A stretch of 34,853 nt of DNA, taken from Rhodocyclaceae bacterium. Lineage in GTDB: Bacteria > Pseudomonadota > Gammaproteobacteria > Burkholderiales > Rhodocyclaceae. Positions 22,981 to 30,980 of this stretch are shown one piece after another. The notes under the pieces were generated by a model. That model made no database searches. It was not told the DNA's origin and saw only the letters and a program-made list of their open reading frames with translations. Within the stretch, counting starts at the first letter, position 1; each line of letters begins with the position of its first letter. The stretch covers positions 1-34,853 of the forward strand of contig JAGRGD010000128.1 in the NCBI GenBank assembly GCA_020445665.1, written 5' to 3'. The position numbers and the translations under genes are program-made.

Positions 22981-24288
22981 GTGTCCGATATGACCGATCC
23001 CCCCGCCGAGCTCCTCTCCTACCTCGAGAGCCTGCCCGATCCCCACGTGGTTTTTGACCGGGACTACCGCATCCGCGCCGCCAACGCCGCCTACCTCAGC
23101 CAGCACGCCGGTGCGGCGCCGGTCGTCGGTCGTCGCTGCTTCGAGGTGTCCCACCACTACCGCGTGCCCTGCGATCAGGCCGGCGAAAGCTGCCCGCTGG
23201 CCCGCGCGCTCGACTCAGGCCGGCGCGAGCGGGTCATGCACCTCCATCACACGCCGCGGGGCGAGGCCTATGTGGATATCCGCCTGTCTCCGGTGCGTGA
23301 CGGGGCGGGGGAGATCCGCTTCTTCGTCGAGCGCATCGCGGCGCTGCCAGCGCGGCCCAGCGGCGAGGCCGGCCACGGCATGATCGGTCGGGCCGAGGTG
23401 TTCCGCGCCATGCTCTCCCTGGTGTCGCGGGTCGCGCCGAGCGAGGTGGCGGTGCTGCTGCAGGGAGAATCGGGCAGCGGTAAGGAAGTGGTTGCCCACG
23501 CCATTCATGCTGCCAGCCGGCGGGCCGACAAGCCCTTTGTCGTGGTCGATTGCTCAGGCTTGCCGGAGACGCTGATTGAAAGTGAACTGTTCGGCCACGA
23601 GCGGGGCGCCTTCACCGGTGCCAATGCCCGGCGTGCCGGCCTCGTCGAGGCGGCGCGGGGCGGCACCCTGTTCCTCGACGAGCTGGGCGACATCCCGCTT
23701 GCGGTTCAGGTCAAGCTGCTGCGCCTGCTCGAGGCCGGGGCCTACCGCAGGCTCGGCGGCAGCGATCTGCTGCCCGCCGACGTGCGGGTGATCTCTGCCA
23801 CCCACCGCCCTTTGCGCGAAATGGTCGCGGACGGGCGCTTCCGGCAGGATCTCTACTACCGCATCAACGCCTTCCCGATCACCGTGCCGCCCTTGCGCGA
23901 GCGACGCGAGGACATCGCCGAGCTGGCGGCCCTGTTCCTGAGAAGGCTAGCGGCAGAGCGGCCCCTGAGCCTGGCACCGGCGGCCCTCGCCGCCCTCGAG
24001 CGACACCCGTTCCCGGGCAACATTCGCGAACTGCGCAACGTGCTCGAGCGGGCCGCCCTGCTGTGCGATGGCACGCGCATCGAGCCCATGCACCTGCCGG
24101 AGGAGCTGGCCCGCGGCGTCAGCGACATCCCTTGCCAGGGAGCGCCCCTCGCCGAAGCGGAAGGGGCGGCCCTGGCCCGCCTGCTGGCGGCGCATGCCGG
24201 CTCGCGCAAGGCCCTCGCCGCGCAGCTCGGTGTGTCCGAGCGAACCCTTTATCGCAAGCTCAAGTTCCACGGCCTCGGCGGTCGCTGA
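22981..24288 (+). CDS. Sigma-54-dependent activator with Cys-rich PAS sensor
   Basis: Enhancer-binding protein of 435 residues. A PAS domain (about 10-120) carries a clustered Cys53, His58/His59, Cys64-Asp and Cys71-Pro, which may bind metal, an Fe-S cluster or sense redox. The AAA+ domain (about 135-360) has Walker A GESGSGKE (162-169), the GAFTGA sigma-54 loop (209-214) and Walker [11 protein letters not shown], so it should be a competent sigma-54 activator. A Fis-type helix-turn-helix at the C-terminus includes [19 protein letters not shown]. The GTG start has a GGAAGG site nine bases upstream; an ATG at 22990 is the alternative. It follows the MFS gene by about 90 bases. A sigma-54 promoter lies 140 bases downstream. 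Confidence 0.92.
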   Translation: MSDMTDPPAELLSYLESLPDPHVVFDRDYRIRAANAAYLSQHAGAAPVVGRRCFEVSHHYRVPCDQAGESCPLARALDSGRRERVMHLHHTPRGEAYVDIRLSPVRDGAGEIRFFVERIAALPARPSGEAGHGMIGRAEVFRAMLSLVSRVAPSEVAVLLQGESGSGKEVVAHAIHAASRRADKPFVVVDCSGLPETLIESELFGHERGAFTGANARRAGLVEAARGGTLFLDELGDIPLAVQVKLLRLLEAGAYRRLGGSDLLPADVRVISATHRPLREMVADGRFRQDLYYRINAFPITVPPLRERREDIAELAALFLRRLAAERPLSLAPAALAALERHPFPGNIRELRNVLERAALLCDGTRIEPMHLPEELARGVSDIPCQGAPLAEAEGAALARLLAAHAGSRKALAAQLGVSERTLYRKLKFHGLGGR

Positions 24289-24313
24289 GAGACCGCCGGG
24301 TCTGGCGGAGAGC

Positions 24314-24338
24314 TGCCATTGGTCTGCCAGAAATGGCA
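24314..24338. promoter_or_regulatory. Inverted repeat TGCCATT-N11-AATGGCA, possible activator site
   Basis: Perfect 7-bp arms (24314-24320 and 24332-24338) about 100 bp upstream of the sigma-54 promoter, in the distance range of an enhancer. Confidence 0.4.
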
Positions 24339-24386
24339 TCTGGCCGGCGGTGCGAGTCTCGCGATGACTCGGCGCCTCTTGCCCGG

Positions 24387-24405
24387 ATCTGTTTTAAAAA
24401 CAGAT
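24387..24405. promoter_or_regulatory. Palindrome ATCTGTTTT-A-AAAACAGAT, possible activator site
   Basis: Perfect 9-bp arms around one base, in AT-rich contrast to its surroundings, about 32 bp before the -24 element. It is the most likely binding site of the adjacent activator, although a transcript hairpin is not excluded. Confidence 0.5.
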
Positions 24406-24427
24406 GTTTGCCGCAACCCGCCACGGC

Positions 24428-24443
24428 TGGCACGGCAGATGCA
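24428..24443 (+). promoter_or_regulatory. Sigma-54 promoter downstream of its likely activator gene
   Basis: TGGCACG-GCAG-ATGCA matches TGGCACG-N4-TTGCA at all but one specified position with the correct GG-N10-GC. Expected start near 24455, on the strand of the thioesterase gene 200 bases further on. Together with the palindromes it forms a full sigma-54 control region. Confidence 0.75.
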
Positions 24444-24472
24444 AGAGATGGGCAGGCAGATCCGGGTATCCC

Positions 24473-24525
24473 CACGCGGGTGCTCGACTCGAGAGTCACC
24501 TCCTGTTCCCCACGGGGCCCGCGTG
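24473..24525 (+). other. Structured leader or small-RNA candidate after the sigma-54 promoter
   Basis: Inverted repeat CACGCGGG (24473-24480) and CCCGCGTG (24518-24525), with nested GACTC-GA-GAGTC between. It lies in the first 20-70 bases of the predicted sigma-54 transcript, within a 365-base stretch without a believable protein. No T-tract is seen after it. Confidence 0.35.
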
Positions 24526-24596
24526 ACCCCCCAAATCCCCCTCCCGGATCTGCCGACTGCGCCTGCCGTTGGCGTCTGGCTCCCTGCGCGGGCGGC

Positions 24597-24626
24597 TTGC
24601 CTTGGGGCTGGCGCGGCGGCTAGAGT
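24597..24626 (+). promoter_or_regulatory. Possible sigma-70 promoter for the thioesterase gene
   Basis: TTGCCT (24597-24602) and TAGAGT (24621-24626), 18-base spacer, ending 27 bases before the ATG. It would allow expression without sigma-54. Confidence 0.4.
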
Positions 24627-24653
24627 CGGATCTCCGTTCGACGAGGCTGCACG

Positions 24654-25121
24654 ATGACCACCCAGGACCAGGATCGGGAGCTGCTCGAGCAGATCCGGCT
24701 GCTCTTCAACGATCGGATCCCTTTCAACAAGGTCCTCGGCGCGGTGATCGACTCCCTCGACTACGACCACCCCAAGGTACGCTTCGAGATGCGCCCCGAG
24801 CTGGTCGGAAACTTCGTGCGGGGCAACCTCCACGGCGGCGTCATCTCGTCGGTGATTGACGTCACCGGCGGCCTGGCCGCCTTCCTCGGCGTGCAGAAGC
24901 GCCTCTCCGATGAACCGCTGGCTTCCAAGCTCGAGCGCTTCGGGGCCCTGGGCACCATCGACCTGCGGGTGGACTATCTGCGCCCAGGCTTCGGCCAGTG
25001 GTTCGAGGCCACCGGCTACGTGCTTCGCACCGGCAACAAGGTGGCCGTGACCCGGATCGAGCTGCACAACGACGAGGACAGCCTGATCGCGGTCGGGACA
25101 GGCGCGTACGTGGTGGGGTGA
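24654..25121 (+). CDS. YigI-like hot-dog thioesterase
   Basis: Acyl-CoA thioesterase fold protein of 155 residues, cytoplasmic. The PaaI/YigI signature is GNLHGGVISSVIDVTGGLAAF, followed by TIDLRVDYLRPG and a final GTGAYVV strand. The catalytic region HGG is intact. Substrate not known; the E. coli homologue acts on medium- and long-chain acyl-CoA. It is preceded by a possible sigma-70 promoter and by a sigma-54 promoter 210 bases upstream, and followed by a long inverted repeat that may end the transcript. Confidence 0.88.
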   Translation: MTTQDQDRELLEQIRLLFNDRIPFNKVLGAVIDSLDYDHPKVRFEMRPELVGNFVRGNLHGGVISSVIDVTGGLAAFLGVQKRLSDEPLASKLERFGALGTIDLRVDYLRPGFGQWFEATGYVLRTGNKVAVTRIELHNDEDSLIAVGTGAYVVG

Positions 25122-25168
25122 GGAGGGGACGCCGGCCGGCGTCCAGAGGGATACCGCTGTTTCCCGTC

Positions 25169-25250
25169 GGGCGGAAGAGCGAAGCGTCATCCGCCATGTT
25201 CCTGCGCGTTCGGTCCTGAATGGCGGATGACGCCTTCGGCTCTTCCGCCC
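25169..25250. repeat. 82-bp long inverted repeat (REP/MITE-like)
   Basis: Arms GGGCGGAAGAGC and GCGTCATCCGCCAT pair perfectly with ATGGCGGATGACGC and GCTCTTCCGCCC (12 + 14 bp), and GAA can pair with TTC between them, giving a hairpin of about 29 bp around a 22-base loop. It lies between the thioesterase and lipoprotein genes, which converge, and may act as a bidirectional terminator. Its form is that of an interspersed palindromic element. Confidence 0.75.
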
Positions 25251-25300
25251 TACGGCCGCGCGTGCCGACGAGGCGGCGCGCGCGGGATGCAACGCGATGG

Positions 25301-25624
25301 TCAGCGTGCCGGGTGGCACGCGGCGGGGCGGGGGGCGCCGGCGAACTGCAGGCGGGCGCCGTCGGCCGTGCGTTCCAGGGAGAGTTCGCTGCACTGATAG
25401 CGCTCGCCGCCGGCTTCGCGCTGGAGCTGGAAGTGCATGCCATCGACGACGACCTGCGCCGTCTTTCCGTCTGCCGCGTAGGCGGCGGCGAAGCGCCGGC
25501 CGTCGGCACAGTGGTACTCGGTCAGCGGCGCCGGGCTCGGCGTGCCCTGGCAGGCGGACAGAAGGCCGACGGCGACAAGGCCGGCAAATCGACGGATTGT
25601 TGATCCTATGAGGGTTGAATACAT
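25301..25624 (-). CDS. Small lipoprotein, MliC-like (C-type lysozyme inhibitor)
   Basis: Predicted lipoprotein of 107 residues: signal peptide with lipobox LLSAC (Cys25), then a compact domain beginning YHCADGRRFAAAY and continuing VVVDGMHFQLQ and GGERYQC, resembling MliC/PliC inhibitors (Y-C-G-x-Y, then a dG and an RY strand). If right, it protects peptidoglycan from host C-type lysozyme; the match is by pattern only and the usual SGxRY is reduced to GGERY. Three cysteines remain after lipidation, two of which may form a disulfide. The 3' end converges on the thioesterase across the inverted repeat. Confidence 0.7.
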   Translation of the reverse strand: MYSTLIGSTIRRFAGLVAVGLLSACQGTPSPAPLTEYHCADGRRFAAAYAADGKTAQVVVDGMHFQLQREAGGERYQCSELSLERTADGARLQFAGAPRPAACHPAR

Positions 25625-25641
25625 GGGAGAACCGGTATAGT
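25615..25641 (+). promoter_or_regulatory. Possible promoter for the HDOD-REC-GGDEF gene
   Basis: TTGAAT (25615-25620) and TATAGT (25636-25641). The -10 is good, but the 15-base spacer is short. It overlaps the start of the divergent lipoprotein gene. Confidence 0.35.
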
Positions 25642-25651
25642 GGAATCGGGG

Positions 25652-25670
25652 CTGTGACGAAATGACACAG
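25652..25670. promoter_or_regulatory. Imperfect palindrome CTGTGAC...GACACAG, operator candidate
   Basis: Nineteen bases with CTGTG / CACAG ends and one inner matching pair, just downstream of the TATAGT -10. It lies between two divergent genes, where a repressor could affect both. Confidence 0.35.
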
Positions 25671-25734
25671 TCGGATCGGCTGCCGCCGGATTCTGCCGGC
25701 AGGGTGGTCTGGACGCAATGTGCGGGGGGCTCTG

Positions 25735-27651
25735 ATGACGTCCTTGCCCAGGCTTGATGACCTTCGGGTCGGCGGTGTGCTGCCGACGCCGAAGGGCGTT
25801 GCGCTGGCGGTCATGGAGTTGTGCCAGAGCGATTCTGCGACGATGGAGGAGGTCGCCCGAACGGTCATGACGGATCCGGCCCTGTCGGGCCGGCTGATCC
25901 GCCAGGCCAACGCGGCCGCCTCCGCCGGGCGGCCGGTGGTCTCCATCAACGAAGCGGTGCGACGGCTCGGCCTGGGGCTGGTCAAGCAACTGGTGCTGGG
26001 CTTTTCGCTGATCGACGAGTTCAGCGACGGTCACTGCGCGGCCTTCGACTATCAGCAGTTCTGGTCCCATTCGCTGCTGATGGGCCTGTCGATGCAGACC
26101 ATTGCCCGTGTCAGCCGCATGGGGCCGCCGGACGATCTCTTCGCCTGCGGCCTGCTGGCGCGCATCGGCCGCCTGGCCCTGGCCACCGCCTACCCATCCG
26201 ACTATGCCGAGGTTCTGCAGGCCACCCGCGAGGGATCGGCGGCCGAGCTGGCCGAGGCCGAGCGCGAGCGTCTGCACATCGACCACAACCGGCTCGGCGC
26301 GGCGATGCTCGGCGAGTGGGGCTTCCCGCCGGCCCTGGTCGAGCCGGTGCTGTTCCATGAACAGGGCGTCGATGCCCCCTTCGCCGAGGGGACGCGCAAC
26401 TACCAGATCTGCCAGGCGCTGAGCCTCGCGGCGCGCATCGGGGATCTGGGCCTTGCGCCGGAGTTCGCGCGGCATGCGCTGGTGGCCGAGCTGCTCGCCG
26501 TGGCAGGGCGCATCGGTATCCTCTCGGAGGATCTCGGTGCGCTGCTCGATCCCCTGATGGAGAGCTGGGCGGCCTGGGGCGAACTGCTCAAGGTGCCGAC
26601 GACCAGCCTGCCGCCATTTGCCGTGATCGCCGACGGCCCCGCGCAGCGGATCGGCGCGGACCTGAAGGGCCCGCCCCTGCGTGTGCTGGTGGTGGATGAC
26701 GAGGAAGCAACCCGGCGCCTGATGCAGGCCTGGCTGGCGGACGAATGCGGTCACGCGGTGGCGCTCGCGCCGGATGGGCGCAGTGCGCTGGCGCTGGCAC
26801 TGGAACAGCACCCCCAGGTGGTGCTGACCGACTGGGTGATGCCGGAGATGGACGGCATCGAGCTGACACGCGCCCTGCGCGCCACCGACTGGGGACGTTC
26901 GATCTACGTCATCATGCTCACGGCACTTGGCTCCGAGGATCAGCTCGAGACGGCCTTCGCCGAGGGCGTCGACGACTACCTGACCAAGCCGTTCAGCCAG
27001 CGCGCGCTGCGGGCCCGGCTGATGGCGGCGGGCCGCTATGTGCGCCTGCAGGAGGACTGGTCACGGGACCGTGCTCAGCTGAAACGCATCGCTTCGGAGC
27101 TGGCCGTCAGCAATCGCAAGCTGGAGCGAGCCGCGCTGACCGACGCGCTCACCGCGCTGCCGAACCGGCGCGCGGCGATCTCGATTCTGGGGCAGGCGTG
27201 GAGCGCCAGCCGGCGCAGCGAGCAGCCCCTGTCGGTGATGATGATCGACATCGACCGCTTCAAGTCAATCAACGACCGGCATGGCCATGCCGGGGGCGAC
27301 GTGGTGCTGGCGGCGGTCGCGAAGCTGCTGCGGGAGTCGGCGCGCAAGGACGACTGGGTCTGCCGCACCGGCGGCGAGGAATTCCTCGTGATCTGCCCGA
27401 ATTCGCCGCTCGAGGCCGCGGCCCAGTCTGCCGAGCGCCTGCGCAAGACCGTGGCCGGAAAGCCCCTGACAGTCGATGGCAAGACCTTCGCGGTGACGGT
27501 GAGCATCGGCATCGCGAGCCGGGAGTCCGACACGCCCGACGCCGACGCGCTGGTCAGCCGGGCGGACGAAGGCCTCTACGAGGCCAAGAAATCGGGCCGC
27601 AACCGCTGCTGCCTGGTGCGCGCCGGCCGCAAGCTGCTGGGTCCGGAGTAG
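25735..27651 (+). CDS. HDOD - receiver - GGDEF signalling protein
   Basis: Cytoplasmic protein of 638 residues. HDOD domain at about 10-220 (LPTPKGVALAVMEL, DPALSGRLIRQAN), receiver at about 315-435 with VVDDEE and phosphoacceptor Asp366 in LTDWVMPEMDG, and a C-terminal GGDEF domain with active site GGEEF (546-550). The inhibitory RxxD (RKDD) is five residues before it. It should be a phosphorylation-controlled diguanylate cyclase; the HDOD part probably mediates protein contacts. The ATG is preferred over a GTG at 25720 because of the G-rich ribosome site in front of it. No partner kinase is adjacent. The 3' end converges on the DUF2189 gene, 26 bases apart. Confidence 0.93.
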   Translation: MTSLPRLDDLRVGGVLPTPKGVALAVMELCQSDSATMEEVARTVMTDPALSGRLIRQANAAASAGRPVVSINEAVRRLGLGLVKQLVLGFSLIDEFSDGHCAAFDYQQFWSHSLLMGLSMQTIARVSRMGPPDDLFACGLLARIGRLALATAYPSDYAEVLQATREGSAAELAEAERERLHIDHNRLGAAMLGEWGFPPALVEPVLFHEQGVDAPFAEGTRNYQICQALSLAARIGDLGLAPEFARHALVAELLAVAGRIGILSEDLGALLDPLMESWAAWGELLKVPTTSLPPFAVIADGPAQRIGADLKGPPLRVLVVDDEEATRRLMQAWLADECGHAVALAPDGRSALALALEQHPQVVLTDWVMPEMDGIELTRALRATDWGRSIYVIMLTALGSEDQLETAFAEGVDDYLTKPFSQRALRARLMAAGRYVRLQEDWSRDRAQLKRIASELAVSNRKLERAALTDALTALPNRRAAISILGQAWSASRRSEQPLSVMMIDIDRFKSINDRHGHAGGDVVLAAVAKLLRESARKDDWVCRTGGEEFLVICPNSPLEAAAQSAERLRKTVAGKPLTVDGKTFAVTVSIGIASRESDTPDADALVSRADEGLYEAKKSGRNRCCLVRAGRKLLGPE

Positions 27652-27677
27652 GGCCGCTCGACACGGGCCCGCCGACT

Positions 27678-28421
27678 CTATTCAGGAAAGACCGTCCGGT
27701 TCAGCGCCGTCCCGGCATAGCCCAGCCAGGGCAATGCGACGCACAGCAGGGGGGGCAGCAGCAGGCTGGCGAAGATCGCCGCGGCGAGCAGCGCGGCCCA
27801 GGCGCCGTGCGCCAGCGGGCTCGTCGCGACGGCCTTGACACTGGCCATCACGGCACGTACCAGCGAGCGCTCGCCGCGCAGCATCAGCGGCACCGCGTGG
27901 GCGCTGACGGCAAACACTACGTTGGCGAGTACGAAGCCCATCACGGCGGAGAAGGCCTGGAAGCGGGCCGTGGCACCGTCGAGCGGCAGCATGTGCAGCA
28001 GCGTGTCTCGGCGCTCGCCGATCATGAAGCTGTAGAGGGTGCCCGCGTCGGTCAGCCAGATGAAGTCCATCAGGAGACAGAACAGCAGCAGCGCCCACAG
28101 GCCGCGCGGCGCGGCGTCCAGGCGGCGTCGAAGCGTTCGTACCGTGGGTGGCTCACCAGCGGAGACGCCCAGCGCCAGGCTCGCCAGCACCACCATCGCC
28201 AGCGGCCCAACCAGCAGGAAGCCGCCCACCAGCGCGGGCACCAGCGGCGCCAGGCCCTGGTTCAGGGCGAGCGCCGCGAGGGCCAGGCCGATTGTCATCG
28301 CGATGCCGCCGACGGCGAGGCTGGCTCGGCGGCAGGCAACGAGAGTCTGCCAGCCGGCCTTGAGCGACGCGACGAGCTCGGCCGACGTGATGCGCCGGGG
28401 TGGGGCGAGGGGTGTCCTCAC
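27678..28421 (-). CDS. DUF2189-family integral membrane protein
   Basis: Predicted inner-membrane protein of 247 residues with about six hydrophobic segments. The N-terminus ITSAELVASLKAGWQTLVACRRASLAVG fits DUF2189. Function unknown. Start chosen as the GTG that overlaps the stop of the FmdE-like gene (GTGA), with AGGTG about nine bases upstream; a GTG at 28439 is possible. It is the last gene of the norD operon and the hairpin-poor gap to the convergent HDOD gene shows no terminator. Confidence 0.8.
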   Translation of the reverse strand: MRTPLAPPRRITSAELVASLKAGWQTLVACRRASLAVGGIAMTIGLALAALALNQGLAPLVPALVGGFLLVGPLAMVVLASLALGVSAGEPPTVRTLRRRLDAAPRGLWALLLFCLLMDFIWLTDAGTLYSFMIGERRDTLLHMLPLDGATARFQAFSAVMGFVLANVVFAVSAHAVPLMLRGERSLVRAVMASVKAVATSPLAHGAWAALLAAAIFASLLLPPLLCVALPWLGYAGTALNRTVFPE

Positions 28422-29080
28422 GCCGGCTTCACCTGCCACACGGCGGTATCGTCCCAGTGGTCGATCAGCAGGCGGCGCAGGCGGTCCTGCCAGAGGCAGG
28501 CGAAGCGGGTGCGATCGGCAGGGGTCGCGCTGCCTGACAGGCAGTGTGACAGCAGCGCGCCGGTGTCGGGATGGGCGGGCACGCGGTCGAGCTGCGCCGA
28601 TAGCATGACGGCGGGGCCGTCGTCGCGCTGCAGCAGGTAGCCGCTGCCGTCGCGACCGAAGCTGAGCCGATCGCGACGCGCGTGCTGCCCCGCGAGGCCC
28701 TTGAAGCCCCCCTCGCCGGCGGCGCCGGTGAGCAGCATGACGACGCTGGCGACGACCCCGGTCGTGCCCTCGTCGGCGTCGTTGGCGAAGTGCGCCCTCA
28801 ACGCGCCCCGCTGCGCCGCTTCGGCGGGAAACAGGGCGTTCACGCCCTTCACCGTCAGCGCATAGGCCATCGCCACGGTCGGGCAGGCGTGACCCGCCAG
28901 CCGCACCGCGTCCTCGAAGCCATACTCGAGCCAGCCGTCGTCACAGGCGCCGAGCAACTCGGCCAGCGGGTCCTGCAGGCGGAGGCGGGGAATCCGGGTG
29001 TAGAAGTCGGGGAAGGCCATCGGCGGGAGGCTCTCGGTTCGGGATGCCCGAGTCTCGCCATTGGACGCCCGCTCCGACAT
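28418..29080 (-). CDS. FmdE-like protein of the norD cluster
   Basis: Soluble protein of 220 residues. The segment GFEDAVRLAGHACPTVAMAYALTVKG resembles the formylmethanofuran dehydrogenase subunit E (FmdE) pattern with its GHxCP metal-site motif, and GTTGVVASVVMLLTGAAGEGGFKG follows. Methanofuran chemistry is not expected here, so the name gives a fold, not a function. It starts 26 bases after norD with a GAGG ribosome site, and is translationally linked to the DUF2189 gene. A role in nitric oxide reductase maturation is suggested by context only. Confidence 0.65.
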   Translation of the reverse strand: MSERASNGETRASRTESLPPMAFPDFYTRIPRLRLQDPLAELLGACDDGWLEYGFEDAVRLAGHACPTVAMAYALTVKGVNALFPAEAAQRGALRAHFANDADEGTTGVVASVVMLLTGAAGEGGFKGLAGQHARRDRLSFGRDGSGYLLQRDDGPAVMLSAQLDRVPAHPDTGALLSHCLSGSATPADRTRFACLWQDRLRRLLIDHWDDTAVWQVKPA

Positions 29081-29106
29081 GACTTGCCTCAATTCCGATG
29101 GATCGC

Positions 29107-30936
29107 TCAGGCGACGAGGCTGGCGTAAAGCATGGGCAGGCGCGTCGGCAACTCCTCGGGCTTGCGGATCACGGTGAAGCCGTCCACTCCGAAGACGTGG
29201 GGCAGGTAGTCGGCGCCTTCGTGGTCGATCGTCACGCAGAAGGGCCTCACGCCCTGCTGGCGCGCCTCGAGCACGGCCATGCGGGTGTCCTCGATGCCGA
29301 AGCGGCCCTCGTAGTGGTCCATGTCGTTGGGCTTGCCGTCGGTCAGGATCATCATCAGCCGCAGCGCATTGGGCTGGTCGGCGAGCAGGCGCGTGGATTG
29401 GCGGATGCCGGCCCCCATGCGGGTGTAGTAGCCGGGCTTGAGGGCCGCGATGCGGCCGCGCGAGACCGCGCCGTGGCGCTCGGCGAAGTCCTTGATGCGG
29501 TGGAAGCGGACATGGTCGCGCTTGAGGGACGAGAAGCCATACAGGCCGAAACGGTCGCCGGTGGCCGACAGGGCCTCGGCGAGCAGCATCAGGCTGTCGC
29601 GGATCACGTCGATGACGCGCAGGTCGTCGCTGACGTGGGCATCCGTCGACAGGGACAGGTCGGCCAGCACGAGGCAGGCGAGGTCGCGCTCGCGCCGTTC
29701 GCACTTGAGGTACTGGCGGGCCTCGCCGTGGCGCCGGCCCGAGCGCCGGTCGGTCCAGGCCCGCACGCAGGCATCCAGGTCGGCCTCGGAGCCGTCGGGC
29801 TGGGCCTTGAGCCAGCGCCGCGAGGGGGTCAGCGCCTCGAACTGGTTGCGGATGCGCTGGCTGGCCCGGTTGAGGCGGGCGGGCACCGGGCAGGGTGTCG
29901 CGTCGCGGGGCTCGAGCACGACGAGACTGCATTGGTCCTTGAGCAGGCGTCGCTGCTTCCAGTGCCACTCGGGCAGCAGGATGCCCGAGGCGAGGGGCAC
30001 GTCGTCCACCGCTGCGGAGGGCAGGTCGAGGTCGAAGCGCACGGTCGAGGCGGTCTCGCCGGTGCCGTCGGAGATCGCCAGTTCCTCCATGTCGTCGGCG
30101 GCCTTGACGGCCTCGTCGTTGGGGTCGTCGTCCAGCGCCCGGTTCACCTTTACGTAGTCGGCCCAGGACAGCAGGCTCTCGGCCCGGAAGGGCAGGATGA
30201 AGCCGTCTCGCCCGTCCGGGTCGTCCTCGCGCCGGGCGCTGCGCCGTCGCTGCCGGCCGTCCTGGGACTCACCGGCGCCGCCCTGGGGCGCCGTGGCGCT
30301 GCGGGGGTGGCTGCGGTGGTCGAAGACCTCGCGGCAGGGGTAGAGCCACAGGGGGACCGGCTGGGGCGGGCGGCGGGCAGAAGGCAGCGCGGCGACCGTG
30401 CCGGGGGCCTCGAGGGCGCGTCGGAGTGCCTGCTCGGTCGCCGCCTCGTCGGCCGGGAGGCGCTCGGGGGGCAGACGCAGTTCAAGGGTGGCCGCCACCA
30501 GCCGGCGATAGCGGGGCGCGAAGCCCGGGTAGCGGGCCAGCACGTCCCGGGTGGCCCGCTGGTTGGCCAGCAGCCAGTCGTCGTCATCGACCGGCGCGGT
30601 CGCGGCCTGGGCGATGAGCCACAGGTAGAGGTCCCGGTTGCGGGCCTGCTCGGCGAAGAGATCGATCTCGGGCGGCAGGCGCAGCGTTTCCTGGTCTCGG
30701 CTGGCGTGGGTCACCCGGTCCTCGGTGCCGGCAACACGGGACAGCCAGCGGCGGCGGCCGGCGTTGGTGCTCTCCGAGGCGGCGGCGACCCGCAGGCCGG
30801 CGTCGCCGCCGAGGGCGCGGAACAGGGTGCCGGCGAGGCGCTCCACGTCGTCGAGTCGCACCGCGGCCTCCGGGTGGCGGCGCGACGCCTGGCGGGTGAT
30901 GAAGCGGTGCCACAGTCCGCCGACGAACTCTTCCAT
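29107..30936 (-). CDS. norD: Nitric oxide reductase activation protein NorD
   Basis: VWA-domain protein needed to assemble active nitric oxide reductase; acts with the MoxR-type ATPase NorQ in the cytoplasm. Length is 609 residues, normal for NorD. The N-terminal half is helical and charged, with an acidic/basic low-complexity stretch (about 230-260). The C-terminal von Willebrand domain carries the MIDAS motif DLSLS and later LMMILTDGKPND, DYLPHVFG and YASLVA. The ATG is chosen because MEEFVGGLWHRFI begins the conserved N-terminus and a GGAGA site precedes it. No norC, norB or norQ is in the window, so it probably serves a reductase encoded elsewhere. Confidence 0.93.
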   Translation of the reverse strand: MEEFVGGLWHRFITRQASRRHPEAAVRLDDVERLAGTLFRALGGDAGLRVAAASESTNAGRRRWLSRVAGTEDRVTHASRDQETLRLPPEIDLFAEQARNRDLYLWLIAQAATAPVDDDDWLLANQRATRDVLARYPGFAPRYRRLVAATLELRLPPERLPADEAATEQALRRALEAPGTVAALPSARRPPQPVPLWLYPCREVFDHRSHPRSATAPQGGAGESQDGRQRRRSARREDDPDGRDGFILPFRAESLLSWADYVKVNRALDDDPNDEAVKAADDMEELAISDGTGETASTVRFDLDLPSAAVDDVPLASGILLPEWHWKQRRLLKDQCSLVVLEPRDATPCPVPARLNRASQRIRNQFEALTPSRRWLKAQPDGSEADLDACVRAWTDRRSGRRHGEARQYLKCERRERDLACLVLADLSLSTDAHVSDDLRVIDVIRDSLMLLAEALSATGDRFGLYGFSSLKRDHVRFHRIKDFAERHGAVSRGRIAALKPGYYTRMGAGIRQSTRLLADQPNALRLMMILTDGKPNDMDHYEGRFGIEDTRMAVLEARQQGVRPFCVTIDHEGADYLPHVFGVDGFTVIRKPEELPTRLPMLYASLVA

Positions 30937-30980
30937 GTCAGTGTCTCCGCGGTGCCGACGCGTGACGCGCGACACCCATC

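Noticed and set aside
24319-24657. Plus-strand frame of 112 residues in the sigma-54 leader
   Set aside because: It crosses the palindromes and promoter, has no ribosome site, and the residues look random. Kept only as a reason to examine the leader as RNA.
24249-25985. Minus-strand open frame of 578 residues
   Set aside because: It runs antisense through the activator end, thioesterase, lipoprotein and HDOD genes; composition is that of a GC-rich shadow frame and no motif is present.
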